Shown here: positions 50,920 through 59,814 of the stretch, piece by piece
Layout of the letters: every line of letters begins with the position of its first letter
Position numbering within the stretch: the stretch's first letter is position 1
DNA from: JAWKOK01 sp963848115
Lineage (GTDB): Bacteria; Chloroflexota; Anaerolineae; Caldilineales; Caldilineaceae
Reading direction: 5' to 3'
Assembly: GCA_963848115.1 (NCBI GenBank)
Contig: CAWKCP010000024.1
Span: 248,001-312,000, forward strand
Length of the DNA: 64,000 bases
Program-made: the position numbers and the translations under genes
The notes under the pieces: generated by a model
What the model was told of the DNA's origin: nothing
The model's input: the letters and a program-made list of their open reading frames with translations, nothing else
Databases searched by the model: none

Positions 50920-51807
50920 ATGGATGCAAATCATCGTGATGTAGATACGTTTATGGACGAGAATCCAGGGTCGAAGTCACGGGTGGCCGGCTCTCTAGAC
51001 TCGCTGGCGAATTGGCCCTGGTGGATGCTGCTCGGGCTAGGGATTGCGTTCTACATCATCTTTCTCATCATCACCGATGAGCAGATGAACAGCACGTTCT
51101 GGTTTATCTCCGGGCAATCGCCTGAGGATCTGAGCGCCGGACGAATCGTCTTCAAGGGCCTCGCCGTATCGGTCTTCGTGGCCGTCGTGGCCTATTCGAT
51201 ATCGTTGTGTATCGGTCTGATCATGGGCCTAATGCGCACTTCGTCGAACCCCATCCTGTACAATATTTCATCATTTTACGTCGAAATCGTGCGTGGCATC
51301 CCCATGTTGGTGCTTCTGCTCTACATCGCCTTTGCTCTAACACCGCTCTTTGTTCAATTCCTCAATCTGATCGGGATCCCGATCTCTACACGAGATATCC
51401 CTGGCGTCATGCGCGCCATTGCGGCGCTTGCCATTGGCTACGGCGCCTTCTCGGCTGAGATCTTCCGCGCCGGCATCCAGTCAATCGAACCGGGACAGCA
51501 TGAAGCTTCCCGAGCACTGGGCATGAACTACTTCCAGACCATGCGTTTGATAATCTTGCCGCAGGCAGTCCGACGCGTGTTGCCGGCGCTGGGCAATGAT
51601 TTCATTGCCATGGTCAAGGATTCGTCGCTGGTGGCCATTCTGGGCGTCCAGGATCTGACCCAGTTGACGCGGCTCTACTACAGCAGCAATTTCCTCTACA
51701 TGCAGTCGCTCACCATGCTGGCCTTCATCTATCTGGTCATGGTCGTCTTGCTCACGCGACTAGTTCGCTATATGGAGCGCCGACTCAACACCGCCTACCT
51801 TACATAG
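50920..51807 (+). CDS. Amino-acid ABC transporter permease (HisM/GlnP type)
   Basis: A 295-residue inner-membrane permease with helices at WWMLLGLGIAFYIIFLIIT, VSVFVAVVAYSISLCIGLIMGL and VEIVRGIPMLVLLLYIAFAL. IFRAGIQSIEPGQHEASRALGMNYFQTMRLIILPQAVRRVLP is the ATPase-contact loop typical of the family. The ATG at 50920 has AGGAGA upstream. No ATPase gene follows: the next gene is on the other strand. The importer therefore needs an ATPase from another locus. Confidence 0.92.
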   Translation: MDANHRDVDTFMDENPGSKSRVAGSLDSLANWPWWMLLGLGIAFYIIFLIITDEQMNSTFWFISGQSPEDLSAGRIVFKGLAVSVFVAVVAYSISLCIGLIMGLMRTSSNPILYNISSFYVEIVRGIPMLVLLLYIAFALTPLFVQFLNLIGIPISTRDIPGVMRAIAALAIGYGAFSAEIFRAGIQSIEPGQHEASRALGMNYFQTMRLIILPQAVRRVLPALGNDFIAMVKDSSLVAILGVQDLTQLTRLYYSSNFLYMQSLTMLAFIYLVMVVLLTRLVRYMERRLNTAYLT

Positions 51808-51909
51808 CTGCGATTTCGCCGTCGACTGGATGGAGGAACATCGTGATTTCAGCGCGGACAAACAGGGATGAATTCACATCGAGAATTTCTGACAATGGTT
51901 CTTCAGTGC

Positions 51910-52680
51910 TCAGAGCCACAACCCCTGCTTCTGCAACGTCTCGACCAGCATCTCGCTGACGCGCTGATGCAATTCCTTGGAATATTTGAACTCGGATGTG
52001 TAGTAGTCGGTGACTTTCGTGATTCTGGCCTCGGCCAACTTTGTGCGTACCGATTCAATTGCCGTGTAGCGCGCCCATGCCGTCTCTTCTCGTTCAGCAT
52101 GCGTCTGGCGGATCTCCTCGTCGGATAGTTGTCGGTATTGCTCTTGATGTACCATCACATCCAGTGGCAGGCGGCCACGCAATTCCGGCTCTTCTGCAGG
52201 ATAGCCGATGACCAGACTTGTGACCGGGAACACCTCTTGGGGCAGCTTCAAGAGATCGATGATCTGGTCGGCGGCCCACCAGGTGGTGCCCATGTAGCAG
52301 ATGCCTAACCCCACTGATTCGGCGGCCAGACAGACGGTCTGCGCCGCGATCACGGCATCGACGGTTCCCGTCAGGAACCCCAGGAAATCGTCGAAACTCT
52401 GTTTTGAGTCGTTGACTCGAATCCACTCGCGCATGCGAAAAAGGTCTGCACAGAAGGTGAGGACCACCGGCGCCTCCAAAACCATCGACTGCTCCAGGTG
52501 GGCGTGATACAGTTGCTTCTTTTTCTCCTCATCCCTGGTCACAATTACAGACCAGGTCTGCATGTTGCCGGAACTGGAACTGCGTAGACCGGCGAGCAAC
52601 AGATCGTTTAGCAGCGCGTTATCGATGTCTTGGTCGGTGAACGATCGAATGGAGCGATGTGCTTTGGCGAGGTCGAGCAT
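51910..52680 (-). CDS. Nitroreductase-family flavoprotein (2)
   Basis: A 256-residue FMN-dependent oxidoreductase. KAHRSIRSFTDQDI is the N-terminal Arg/Ser FMN-phosphate loop, GLRSSSSGNMQTWSVIVTRD the second contact and AESVGLGICYMGTTWWAADQIIDLL the C-terminal loop, close to NfsA/Frp-type oxidoreductases. The ATG at 52680 has AGGAGA upstream; the frame continues to 52890 with no family-like sequence. Stands alone, convergent with the amino-acid permease. Distinct from the nitroreductase at 15228. Confidence 0.87.
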   Translation of the reverse strand: MLDLAKAHRSIRSFTDQDIDNALLNDLLLAGLRSSSSGNMQTWSVIVTRDEEKKKQLYHAHLEQSMVLEAPVVLTFCADLFRMREWIRVNDSKQSFDDFLGFLTGTVDAVIAAQTVCLAAESVGLGICYMGTTWWAADQIIDLLKLPQEVFPVTSLVIGYPAEEPELRGRLPLDVMVHQEQYRQLSDEEIRQTHAEREETAWARYTAIESVRTKLAEARITKVTDYYTSEFKYSKELHQRVSEMLVETLQKQGLWL

Positions 52681-53007
52681 TTCGTGTCTCCTACTTCTGT
52701 TTGGGTTGCTATCCGCTGTCGTTCTGTTCAGCATACCCCTGTTGCCCTTTCCCGGCAGAATTGAGACACAGTGGTTTTCGGTTTGAGGGAGACCGTTATG
52801 AGGACAGGGCGGCGCTTGTTGTGGAAGTTCAATTGTCCGCTCACCACAGCGGTCAACCGCAAGGGTCGCCCCTACGAAATCATGGTTCATGGATGGGATG
52901 CGGAATGGCCGGATTGGGCGAATTCTCGCGGATAGACTTCAAGTTAGAAATAGAGCAATGTCCAGGCGCTAGCAAATCGATTGTGGGTGGATCGAGGACT
53001 GGTTGCA
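52681..53007. other. Intergenic region with dispersed repeat, copy 2
   Basis: No gene. Positions 52861-52891 hold the inverse copy of the repeat at 15143-15173 (aagggtcgcccct, then cgaaatcatggttcatg). The rest is featureless by eye. Confidence 0.5.
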
Positions 53008-53034
53008 GCAATGTTTCCAATGTGCTAACATTGC
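53008..53034. promoter_or_regulatory. Candidate toxin-antitoxin operator (gcaatgt-N13-acattgc)
   Basis: A perfect 7-bp dyad with 13-nt spacer, ending 3 nt before the toxin start codon. Suited to autoregulation by the Xre-type antitoxin. Confidence 0.5.
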
Positions 53035-53037
53035 TTC

Positions 53038-53295
53038 ATGTATGATATCGTCTTCACCAAACAGGCAGACAGAGCGCTCCGCAAAATGCCGCGCAATGTG
53101 GCGAAGCGGATTCGAAGCAAGCTCGACGATCTGGCCATGGACCCATACGGCCCGAACCATGCCGTGACAAGATTGCAGGGGCGTTCGGGGTACCGGTTAC
53201 GTGTTGGCGATTGGAGAATCATCTACGAACTCGAGGACGATATTTTGCGCATCGTTGTGATGAAAGTGGCTTCACGTGGTGAGGTGTATCGATGA
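53038..53295 (+). CDS. RelE/ParE-family toxin
   Basis: An 85-residue basic protein of the RelE fold: YDIVFTKQADRALRKMPRNVAKRIRSKLDDLA is the N-terminal strand-helix-helix, and GYRLRVGDWRIIYELEDDILRIVVMKV the central sheet with the Arg residues used for ribosome-dependent mRNA cleavage. Its stop overlaps the antitoxin start (ATGA). Gene order toxin-antitoxin, as in HigBA-like modules. Confidence 0.9.
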   Translation: MYDIVFTKQADRALRKMPRNVAKRIRSKLDDLAMDPYGPNHAVTRLQGRSGYRLRVGDWRIIYELEDDILRIVVMKVASRGEVYR

Positions 53296-53669
53296 CAGTA
53301 CAGTTGATTGAAAAGAACGGAAAACCTGAGTGGGCTGTGATTCCTTTCGAGGAGTATGAAAAACTGATTGCCTCGGCTGAGATGCTCGAAGATGTACGTG
53401 ACTACGATCTTGCCAGGCAACGTATCCTGGACGGAGAAGAATTGATTCCCAGTGATATCACTTACGCCATTCTGGACGGGGAAAATCCACTGCGCGTGTG
53501 GCGAGAATACCGCGGACTGACCCAACAGCAATTGGCCGACCAGGCAGAGATCAGCAAGCCCTATGTGTCGCAAATCGAATCTGGAAAACGCATGGGCACG
53601 CCGGACGTCCTCAGTCGGCTCGCCCACGCGCTCGGTGTCTCGCTCGATGACATCCTCGACACACGATAA
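53292..53669 (+). CDS. Antitoxin with Phd-like N terminus and Xre HTH
   Basis: A 125-residue protein with two parts. Residues 1-60 (VQLIEKNGKPEWAVIPFEEYEKLI) resemble a Phd/YefM-type or RelB-like segment. Residues 66-125 are an Xre/Cro helix-turn-helix (WREYRGLTQQQLADQAEISKPYVSQIESGKRMGTPDVLSRLAHAL). The combination is common for RelE-linked antitoxins. Start overlaps the toxin stop, so synthesis is coupled. Confidence 0.88.
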   Translation: MTVQLIEKNGKPEWAVIPFEEYEKLIASAEMLEDVRDYDLARQRILDGEELIPSDITYAILDGENPLRVWREYRGLTQQQLADQAEISKPYVSQIESGKRMGTPDVLSRLAHALGVSLDDILDTR

Positions 53670-53753
53670 CCTAATAGATGCGCGTGATGCCATCGTTCGA
53701 GACATCACGCAACGGAGTAAGAGTACGAGATTCGATGAATAGACAAAGATGTG

Positions 53754-53776
53754 GGGACAGGTCCAAAACCTGTCCC
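53754..53776. repeat. gggacaggt hairpin
   Basis: Arms gggacaggt and acctgtccc around a 5-nt loop in the gap between the convergent antitoxin and amidohydrolase genes. Shares the acctgtcc word with the hairpin at 46137-46165. May work as a shared terminator, though no T run is present. Confidence 0.45.
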
Positions 53777-53801
53777 AACTTGATGTTCTTCCAGTGATTT
53801 C

Positions 53802-55050
53802 CTATCCTCGAATATCCTTCAACACCACGCCGTCCTGCATGACGACCTTGATGTTTTCTACATTCTCCAGCGAGCGGATGTCCGCCAGCGGATCGGCTCC
53901 CACAACCACAACGTCGGCCAGCTTGCCCGGCTCCAGCGTGCCCAGCCGATCCTGCCATTGCAGGCACTCGGCCGCCACTTTGGTGGTGGCCACGATCGAT
54001 TCCATGGGGCTCATGCCGATGTTGCACATCAGGCCAAGCTCGCGCAGGTTGGTGCCGTGGGGCATGACGCCGGCATCGGTGCCCATGGCGATCTTGACAC
54101 CTGCCCGATAGGCCCTGGCAATGCTCTCGCGGTGGGCGTCGATGGCCTCACGCGCTTTGCGCAGACCATAGTCGGGCATCGTGCCGGTGGCTTCACCGAT
54201 CTCGACGACGGCCAGCGGCGCCAGCAATGTCGGCACCAGGAAGGTTCCCCGCTCCAGCATCAGATCGATGACCTCGTCATCCAGATAGATGCCATGCTCA
54301 ATGGAGTGGATGCCGGCCTCAACCGCGTTCTTGATGCCCTCCAAGCCCTGGGCGTGGGACATGACCTTGACGCCGCGCCGATAGGCCGCCTCTTGCACGA
54401 TGACCTTCAGTTCTGCCGGCGAGAACTGGGTGAACTCGGGGTGATCGGTGGGGCTGAGCACGCCGCCGGTGGAACAGATCTTGACCACTTCGGCCCCGGC
54501 ACGCAACACCTCGCGCACTTTCTTGCGCACTTCCTCCACCCCGTCGCAGATCGAGTCCGGCATGCCGGGATAGGGCGGCATCAGGTTGAACGTCGACCCG
54601 GAGGCCATCCAGCCGTCGCCGTGGCCGCCGGTGATGCTCAGCGCCGTGATACTGATCTGCATGCGCGGGCCGGCGACCAGCCCCTGCTCGACCGCAGTCT
54701 TGACGCCCAGATCGGCCCCGCCTGCATCGCGCACGCTGGTGATGCCGGCGTCCAGGGTGTTGCGCATGTGCCTGGCAGCTTCATAGAACTTGAGCGAGAA
54801 GGGCGACGTCATCATCTTGGGGATGTTGACGCCTTCGATCATCATATGGACATGGGTGTCGATGAACCCTGGCAGGATCGTTCCACCCTGCGCGTCGATG
54901 ACCGCAACATCATCTTCGGGCACGGCGACATCTGCGCTTGTGCCCACCTGCTTTGATGACGTTATCTTCAACCAACACGGCAGCATCTCGCACCGGTGTG
55001 CCGCCGTTTCCGTCAATCAGTGTGCCGTTACGAAACAGTGTATAGCTCAT
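53802..55050 (-). pseudogene. Imidazolonepropionase-like amidohydrolase, frameshift near N terminus
   Basis: Metal-dependent amidohydrolase, about 415 residues when repaired. The N terminus (MSYTLFRNGTLIDGNGG, start ATG 55050) is in one frame. The rest, with GFIDTHVHMM (metal HxH), KICSTGGVLSP, VMSHAQG and IEHGIYLD (His ligands) and MGTDAGVMPHG (catalytic Asp), is in another that ends at 53802. The break is at about 54947: removing one G turns AGGTGGGC into AVGTSADVAV, the expected join. Members hydrolyse cyclic amides, dipeptides or imidazolones. First of a minus-strand run with M20 hydrolase, dehydratase, S9 peptidase and aminotransferase. Confidence 0.82.
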
Positions 55051-55082
55051 GATTCCCTCAACATCAATGGAAAAAAAGAGGA

Positions 55083-55190
55083 ACCACAGATAAACGCAGA
55101 TGGGCACAGGTTTTCACAGATGCTCAAATAGGAACACTATCCTCTAGAACTATCTGTGTCCCATCCGTGCCCATCTGCGTCCATCTGTGG
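55083..55190. repeat. Dispersed 'cacagat' inverted repeat
   Basis: Left arm ccacagataaacgcagatgg with gggcacagg, right arm cccatctgcgtccatctgtgg; interior cacagatgctc and actatctgtgtcc also pair. Same family as 16893-17022. Fills the gap between the amidohydrolase and M20 hydrolase genes. Confidence 0.65.
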
Positions 55191-55201
55191 CTAATAATAT
55201 T

Positions 55202-56386
55202 CTATTCAAGTTCACCCATCACAAATCGTCGCGCGGTCTCGGCCAGCACGGCAGAGCCCAGCGGGAAGACCTCTTCATCGATGGCGAAGAGGGGCGTGTG
55301 ATGGTTGCCGCCATTCGGAACCTGTGCGCCCAGCATGAACATGGCCCCCGGCGCGGCCTGGGCCATGTAGGCGAAGTCCTCTGCGCCCATACCAAAGGGT
55401 TCGTCGATGACGTTCTCCACACCGCCTAACTCGGCAGCCACCTCGCGCATCCAGTTGTTGACCTGGACGTCGTTGTAGAGCGAGGGGTAGCCCTTGGTCA
55501 GCACAAACTCGTAGGAGCCGCCCATTACCTCGGCAAGTCTGAAGCATTGCTCCAACTCGGCCCACAACTTCTCGCGGATTTCCTGTTTGAAGCTGCGGAT
55601 TGTGCCCTGGATGTAGACTTCGTTGGGAACGACGTTGGGGGCGGCGCCGCCGCTGATCTCGCCCAAGCTAATCACGCACTGTTCCAGTGGATTGATGCGG
55701 CGCGACGGGATGCCGTAGACTGCGGGCAAAATGACGCTGAGCATGTAGAATGGGTCTGTACCCTCGTGGGGGTAGGCCCCGTGGCTGCCGGTGGCCCGGA
55801 TCCGGACCTCGAAGCTGTCCACGGCAGCCAGGCTATACTCGTCATCGAAATGCATCGTGCCCGACTCTTGCATCGAGGCCACATGTAGGGCGATGACCTT
55901 GTCGACACCGACCATGGCGTCGTCGGTCAGCATGGCCGTGGCCCCGCTGACGCCTTCGGCGTCGAACGCTTCTTCGGACGGCTGGAAGAGCAGACGCACA
56001 TTGCCCTGCCATTTTTCGCCCTCTTCGACATAGCTCTGCTGAAGCAGATGCGCTACGCCCAACAACATGGCCGTGTGGGCATCGTGACCGCAGGCGTGCA
56101 TGACGCCAGGATTCTCGGAGGCGAAGGGAACATCAACCGCCTCCTGGATGGGCAGCGCGTCCATGTCGCCGCGAATGCCGATGGTCGGCCCCTCGCCGCT
56201 GCCGATCTGTGCGACGACGCCGGTGCGGCCTACGCCGGTACGCACGTTTTCGATGCCGATCTCGGCCAACGTGTCGGCCACAAGCTGGGCCGTACGAAAC
56301 TCCTGGAAGCTCAGTTCCGGATGGGCGTGGATGTCCCGCCGCAGTCGGATGATCTCGTCTTTGAGGGCATTTGCTTGGTCGAGCAT
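55202..56386 (-). CDS. M20-family metal-dependent amidohydrolase (hippurate hydrolase type)
   Basis: A 394-residue enzyme of the M20D group. GIRGDMDALPIQE, MHACGHDAHTAMLLGVAHLL (metal Cys/His) and LFQPSEE (catalytic Glu) are conserved, then HVASMQESG and the dimerisation domain, ending with FGMGAEDFAYMAQAAPGAMFMLG. These enzymes remove acyl groups from N-acyl amino acids or small conjugates; cytoplasmic. The gene lies between an amidohydrolase and a threonine dehydratase-like gene, both on the same strand. Confidence 0.92.
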   Translation of the reverse strand: MLDQANALKDEIIRLRRDIHAHPELSFQEFRTAQLVADTLAEIGIENVRTGVGRTGVVAQIGSGEGPTIGIRGDMDALPIQEAVDVPFASENPGVMHACGHDAHTAMLLGVAHLLQQSYVEEGEKWQGNVRLLFQPSEEAFDAEGVSGATAMLTDDAMVGVDKVIALHVASMQESGTMHFDDEYSLAAVDSFEVRIRATGSHGAYPHEGTDPFYMLSVILPAVYGIPSRRINPLEQCVISLGEISGGAAPNVVPNEVYIQGTIRSFKQEIREKLWAELEQCFRLAEVMGGSYEFVLTKGYPSLYNDVQVNNWMREVAAELGGVENVIDEPFGMGAEDFAYMAQAAPGAMFMLGAQVPNGGNHHTPLFAIDEEVFPLGSAVLAETARRFVMGELE

Positions 56387-56500
56387 GGTGGTTTCTCCTG
56401 GCTGTATCTGTTTGATGTTAGGTTTTTGCCACAGATGGACACTGAGAAATAAATGGTTTGGGTGTGTTCAAAACGGGTTGAATTGTTTGGCCGTTGGCGA

Positions 56501-56523
56501 CGGGCGGCCACAAGGGCACGCCC
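56501..56523. repeat. 'cgggcggccacaagggcacg' repeat, copy 1
   Basis: The 20-nt string at 56501-56520 recurs at 57705-57724, followed each time by c(c/t)cctac. Overlaps the 3' edge of the gap after the dehydratase gene. Confidence 0.5.
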
Positions 56524-57516
56524 CTACTGATCGCCGGCCAATGTCGCGAAGGTGGCCACATCGATGTTGGCTCCGCAGACGATGACGCCGACGCGCTGGC
56601 CGCGCAAACGCTCGCGTAGTGGGCCGCAGAGGGCGGCCGTGGCCGCGGCGCCGGCCGGCTCGACGGCCAGTTTCATGCCGCGGAAGAGCAGGGCCATGGC
56701 CGCGCGGATTTGATCGTCGTCGATCATGACCAACTCGTCGACAAACTGACGGCAGACGGCCATGGAATAGGGCATGGTGTAGGGAGCGCCCAGACTGTCA
56801 GCGATGGTGCGCACCTTGTCGATGGCTGCGGTTTCACCACTGGCGAAGCTGCGGTGCATGGTGTCAGCGCCTTCCGGTTCTACGCCGAAGACTCGACACT
56901 TGGGCTGCAACTGCTTCACCGCTGTGGCGATGCCGGCCAGCAACCCGCCGCCGCCGATAGGCACGATGACGGCGTCCATGTCGGGAATCTGCCGGCACCA
57001 CTCAAGGCCGACCGTGGCCGTGCCCAAAATGGTCTTGGGCCCTTCGAAGGGATGGACGAAGAGCCGTCCCTCTTCCTCCTCGATCTGACGCACACGCTCG
57101 AATGCTTGATGGATATCCGGCATCAACTCGACGGTGGCTCCGTAGGCACGACAGGCTGCGACGCGCGCCGGGTTGGCGTTCTGTGGCATGACCACTTTGG
57201 CGTCCGTGCCCAGGATCTTGGCGGCGTAGGAGACGGCAATGGCGTGATTGCCGGCGCTGATGCCGGTTACGCCACGTGACAGCGCATCAGCATCCATGTC
57301 GAGCATGTTGCTGAGCGCGCCACGCGGCTTGAAGGTGCCGGTTCGCTGAAAGAGTTCCAATTTGAGAAAGACCTCGGTCTCCTCATCGAGCGCCTCGTTC
57401 AGCTCTTGGTTGTCCCAACGCCAGACTGGTGTCTCGACCACATAGGGATCGATGCGTTCTCTCAGCGTCTGGATTTCATCGATGGTAGGGGTCTTGAGAT
57501 CGCCTGATTCACTCAT
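56524..57516 (-). CDS. Serine/threonine dehydratase, PLP fold type II
   Basis: A 330-residue PLP enzyme with catalytic K63 (TGTFKPRGAL). SAGNHAIAVSYAA binds the carboxylate, VPIGGGGLLAGIATAVK the PLP phosphate. The length excludes a C-terminal ACT regulatory domain, so it is the catabolic type, deaminating Ser/Thr, or a serine racemase-like enzyme. The ATG at 57516 follows GAGGAAG; the frame to 57588 adds unlike residues. Part of the amino-acid degradation run. Confidence 0.9.
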   Translation of the reverse strand: MSESGDLKTPTIDEIQTLRERIDPYVVETPVWRWDNQELNEALDEETEVFLKLELFQRTGTFKPRGALSNMLDMDADALSRGVTGISAGNHAIAVSYAAKILGTDAKVVMPQNANPARVAACRAYGATVELMPDIHQAFERVRQIEEEEGRLFVHPFEGPKTILGTATVGLEWCRQIPDMDAVIVPIGGGGLLAGIATAVKQLQPKCRVFGVEPEGADTMHRSFASGETAAIDKVRTIADSLGAPYTMPYSMAVCRQFVDELVMIDDDQIRAAMALLFRGMKLAVEPAGAAATAALCGPLRERLRGQRVGVIVCGANIDVATFATLAGDQ

Positions 57517-57704
57517 GCATTCTTCCTCTTTATTTTGCTCAAATGGATCTGTTTCTGTGTTGGTCAACGACAAGCTGGAATGAAACAATGGCTCGATTGG
57601 ACAAGCGGAGACGCAAAATCTTGCGTCTCTACGGTTTTACCATCTTGCTGACCAATACAAAATGGACGTGATTCAAATGAGCCGGTCTGATTGACTGTTG
57701 GCGG

Positions 57705-57727
57705 CGGGCGGCCACAAGGGCACGCTC
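57705..57727. repeat. 'cgggcggccacaagggcacg' repeat, copy 2
   Basis: Second copy of the 20-nt string at 56501, again just after the end of a gene (S9 peptidase, ending at 57746) and in the same orientation. Confidence 0.5.
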
Positions 57728-57745
57728 CTACCCTACAGGCTCAAC

Positions 57746-59738
57746 TCATTTGGAACATGACCGCACATATCGGTCCATCCAACCCAGTAACGCCTTGTTC
57801 TGGGCGCGTCGCAGCTTGGGCGGTCCTGCGATGGCGCCGTTGTGCGAGCCACCCGGTAGGCGCAACATCTCCACCAGGCAGCCGTTGGCTTTGAGCACAT
57901 TGTAGAACTGCTCAGACTGTTCGGCCGGGCAGCGCCAGTCGCTTTCGCATTGGACCAGCAGCGTGGGCGTTGTGCAGCGATGGGCATAGGTAATGGGTGA
58001 GCATTTGACATAAGTTTCCGGAATCTCGTGTGGATGTCCGCCCAGTTGTTCCACACTGAACCAGACGCCGATGTCGCTGACGCCGTAGAAGCTGAGCCAG
58101 TTGGTCACCGGGTTTTCAGGCACGGCCGCCTTGAAACGATCTGTCTGGCCCACGATCCAGCATGTAAGGTTGCCGCCGCCTGAGAGACCCGCAGACGCCC
58201 AATCGATCCGGGTCCGCCCAGCCGCAGGCAATGGCTTCATCGACGCCGGCCATCAGATCGGCATAGTCGAGGGTGCCCCAGTCGCCCTTGATGGCCGTGG
58301 AGAATGCATCGCCATAGCCGGTCGAGGCGCGATGGTTGATCATAAGCACGCCATACCCAGCGCCCACCAGCATCTGCATGTCGAAATGGTAGAGGTGGCC
58401 GAAGGCGCTGTGGGGCCCGCCGTGGATATAGAGCACCGTTGGGACCGGATTCGACACCCCGTCCGGCAGCAGCATCCAGCCTTCGACGGAGACATCATCG
58501 ACGCTCTTGAAGATGAAATGCTCGACCTGCGGCGGCGCGAGTTCGCCAAGGGCGTCGGCGTTGATTGCCGTCAGCTGTCTTTCGGTATGATTGGATAGAT
58601 CAAGCTCGAAGATGTTGAGCGGGTCATGGAGCGTTGAAACCAGAGCGAAGAGCCGATCGCCGGCAGGACTCAATGCCAACGGCAGGCAGGAGCGGTCTCC
58701 GTCCATGACTGGACTGAACGACTCTTCTCCGCTCAGAGCAACGCGCCAGATCTGAATTGTCCCGCCCATCTGAACCTTCACGTAGGCGAAGTCCCCATCT
58801 GATGAAACGGGCAAGGCATTAGCGGTGAAGAAGGCCGCTGCCGGCATATCCGGCTGCATGCGGCCGCCGACACCGACGGGAAAGCCTGCCGTGCGCTTCT
58901 CGGGCAAACCACCCTCAGAATCGACGATGAAGAGGTCGGATTTGCTGCCGATCGGCAGGCCCTTGGCTTGGCCGACGAATGCGACATGCCGGCTGTCCGG
59001 CAACCAGGATGCCATCGGCGAAGCGTCACCCCATTGGGCGCTGACGAATACATCGACTTCCGGCATGGAGACGCTCGCGTCAGAGAGGTCAATTACAGCC
59101 AGTTCAGGCGCGTAGTTGGCATGGGTATCCGGCCGCATACCGACCGTGAAGAGCAGACGCCTGCCGTCCGGTGACCAACGAGGAGCGGTGTTGTGATTCA
59201 CGTCGTCGGTTAGTTGCCGGATGCCGCCGTCAGCGACGCTCACCAGGTAGAGATCCTGAATGAGTGCATCAAGGTAGCCCATGCCATCGAACCGATATAC
59301 ATGCCGTGTGACACGATACGGCGCAGTCGGGTCGACCGGCGCCTCACGTCCTTTCGTCGCGGAGAAAGCGATCGAAGAACCGTCGGGCGACCAGTCCGGC
59401 CCGCCGGCCACGCCCTGGGGCAGAGTGGTCAGTTGATGGGCCTCGCCGCCATTTAGTGAAAGCAGGTAGATCTGCGTCTGCTCGCCGCTGTCAGATAGAA
59501 AGGCCAGTGTTTGTCCGTCAGGTGACCATGCAGGCTGCGTGTTACTGCCCGTTCCATAGGTCAGCTGACGTATGGAGCCACTCTTACCGTCAAGCAACCA
59601 GATGTTCTGGAAATCCATGTCGCTGTCCGCGTCATATTCGGAGAGTGCATAGGCGATCTGTGTGCCGCTAGGCGATGGAGCGACTGAATGGAGAAAGCTG
59701 AGGCTGAAGAGGTCGTCTGACGACACGGGGCGAGACAT
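57746..59738 (-). pseudogene. S9-family prolyl oligopeptidase/acylaminoacyl peptidase, frameshifted
   Basis: About 660 residues when repaired. The N-terminal two-thirds is a seven-bladed propeller with repeated WSPDGQTLAFLSD-like blades (WSPDGSSIAFSA, WSPDGRRLLFTV). The catalytic alpha/beta domain begins at VLYIHGGPHSAFGHLYHFDMQML. The nucleophile elbow GLSGGGN, the rest of the domain and the catalytic His (GGSHNG) are in another frame ending at 57746. The frames meet at about 58187, where one extra base separates GVCG from LSGGG. All catalytic residues are intact in the repaired protein. Start ATG 59738 (MSRPVSS). Cleaves short peptides in the cytoplasm. Confidence 0.85.
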
Positions 59739-59814
59739 AGGATGCTCCGAATGTTGTGATAGAAGCGAGATTCTGATGCGGTGACTATCGTTGCCCATTA
59801 GCGTGGCAATCGCG

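Noticed and set aside
53958..54956. 332-codon plus-strand ORF opposite the amidohydrolase
   Set aside because: Rich in His/Gly/Asp as expected from antisense reading of a GC-rich gene; no family resemblance.
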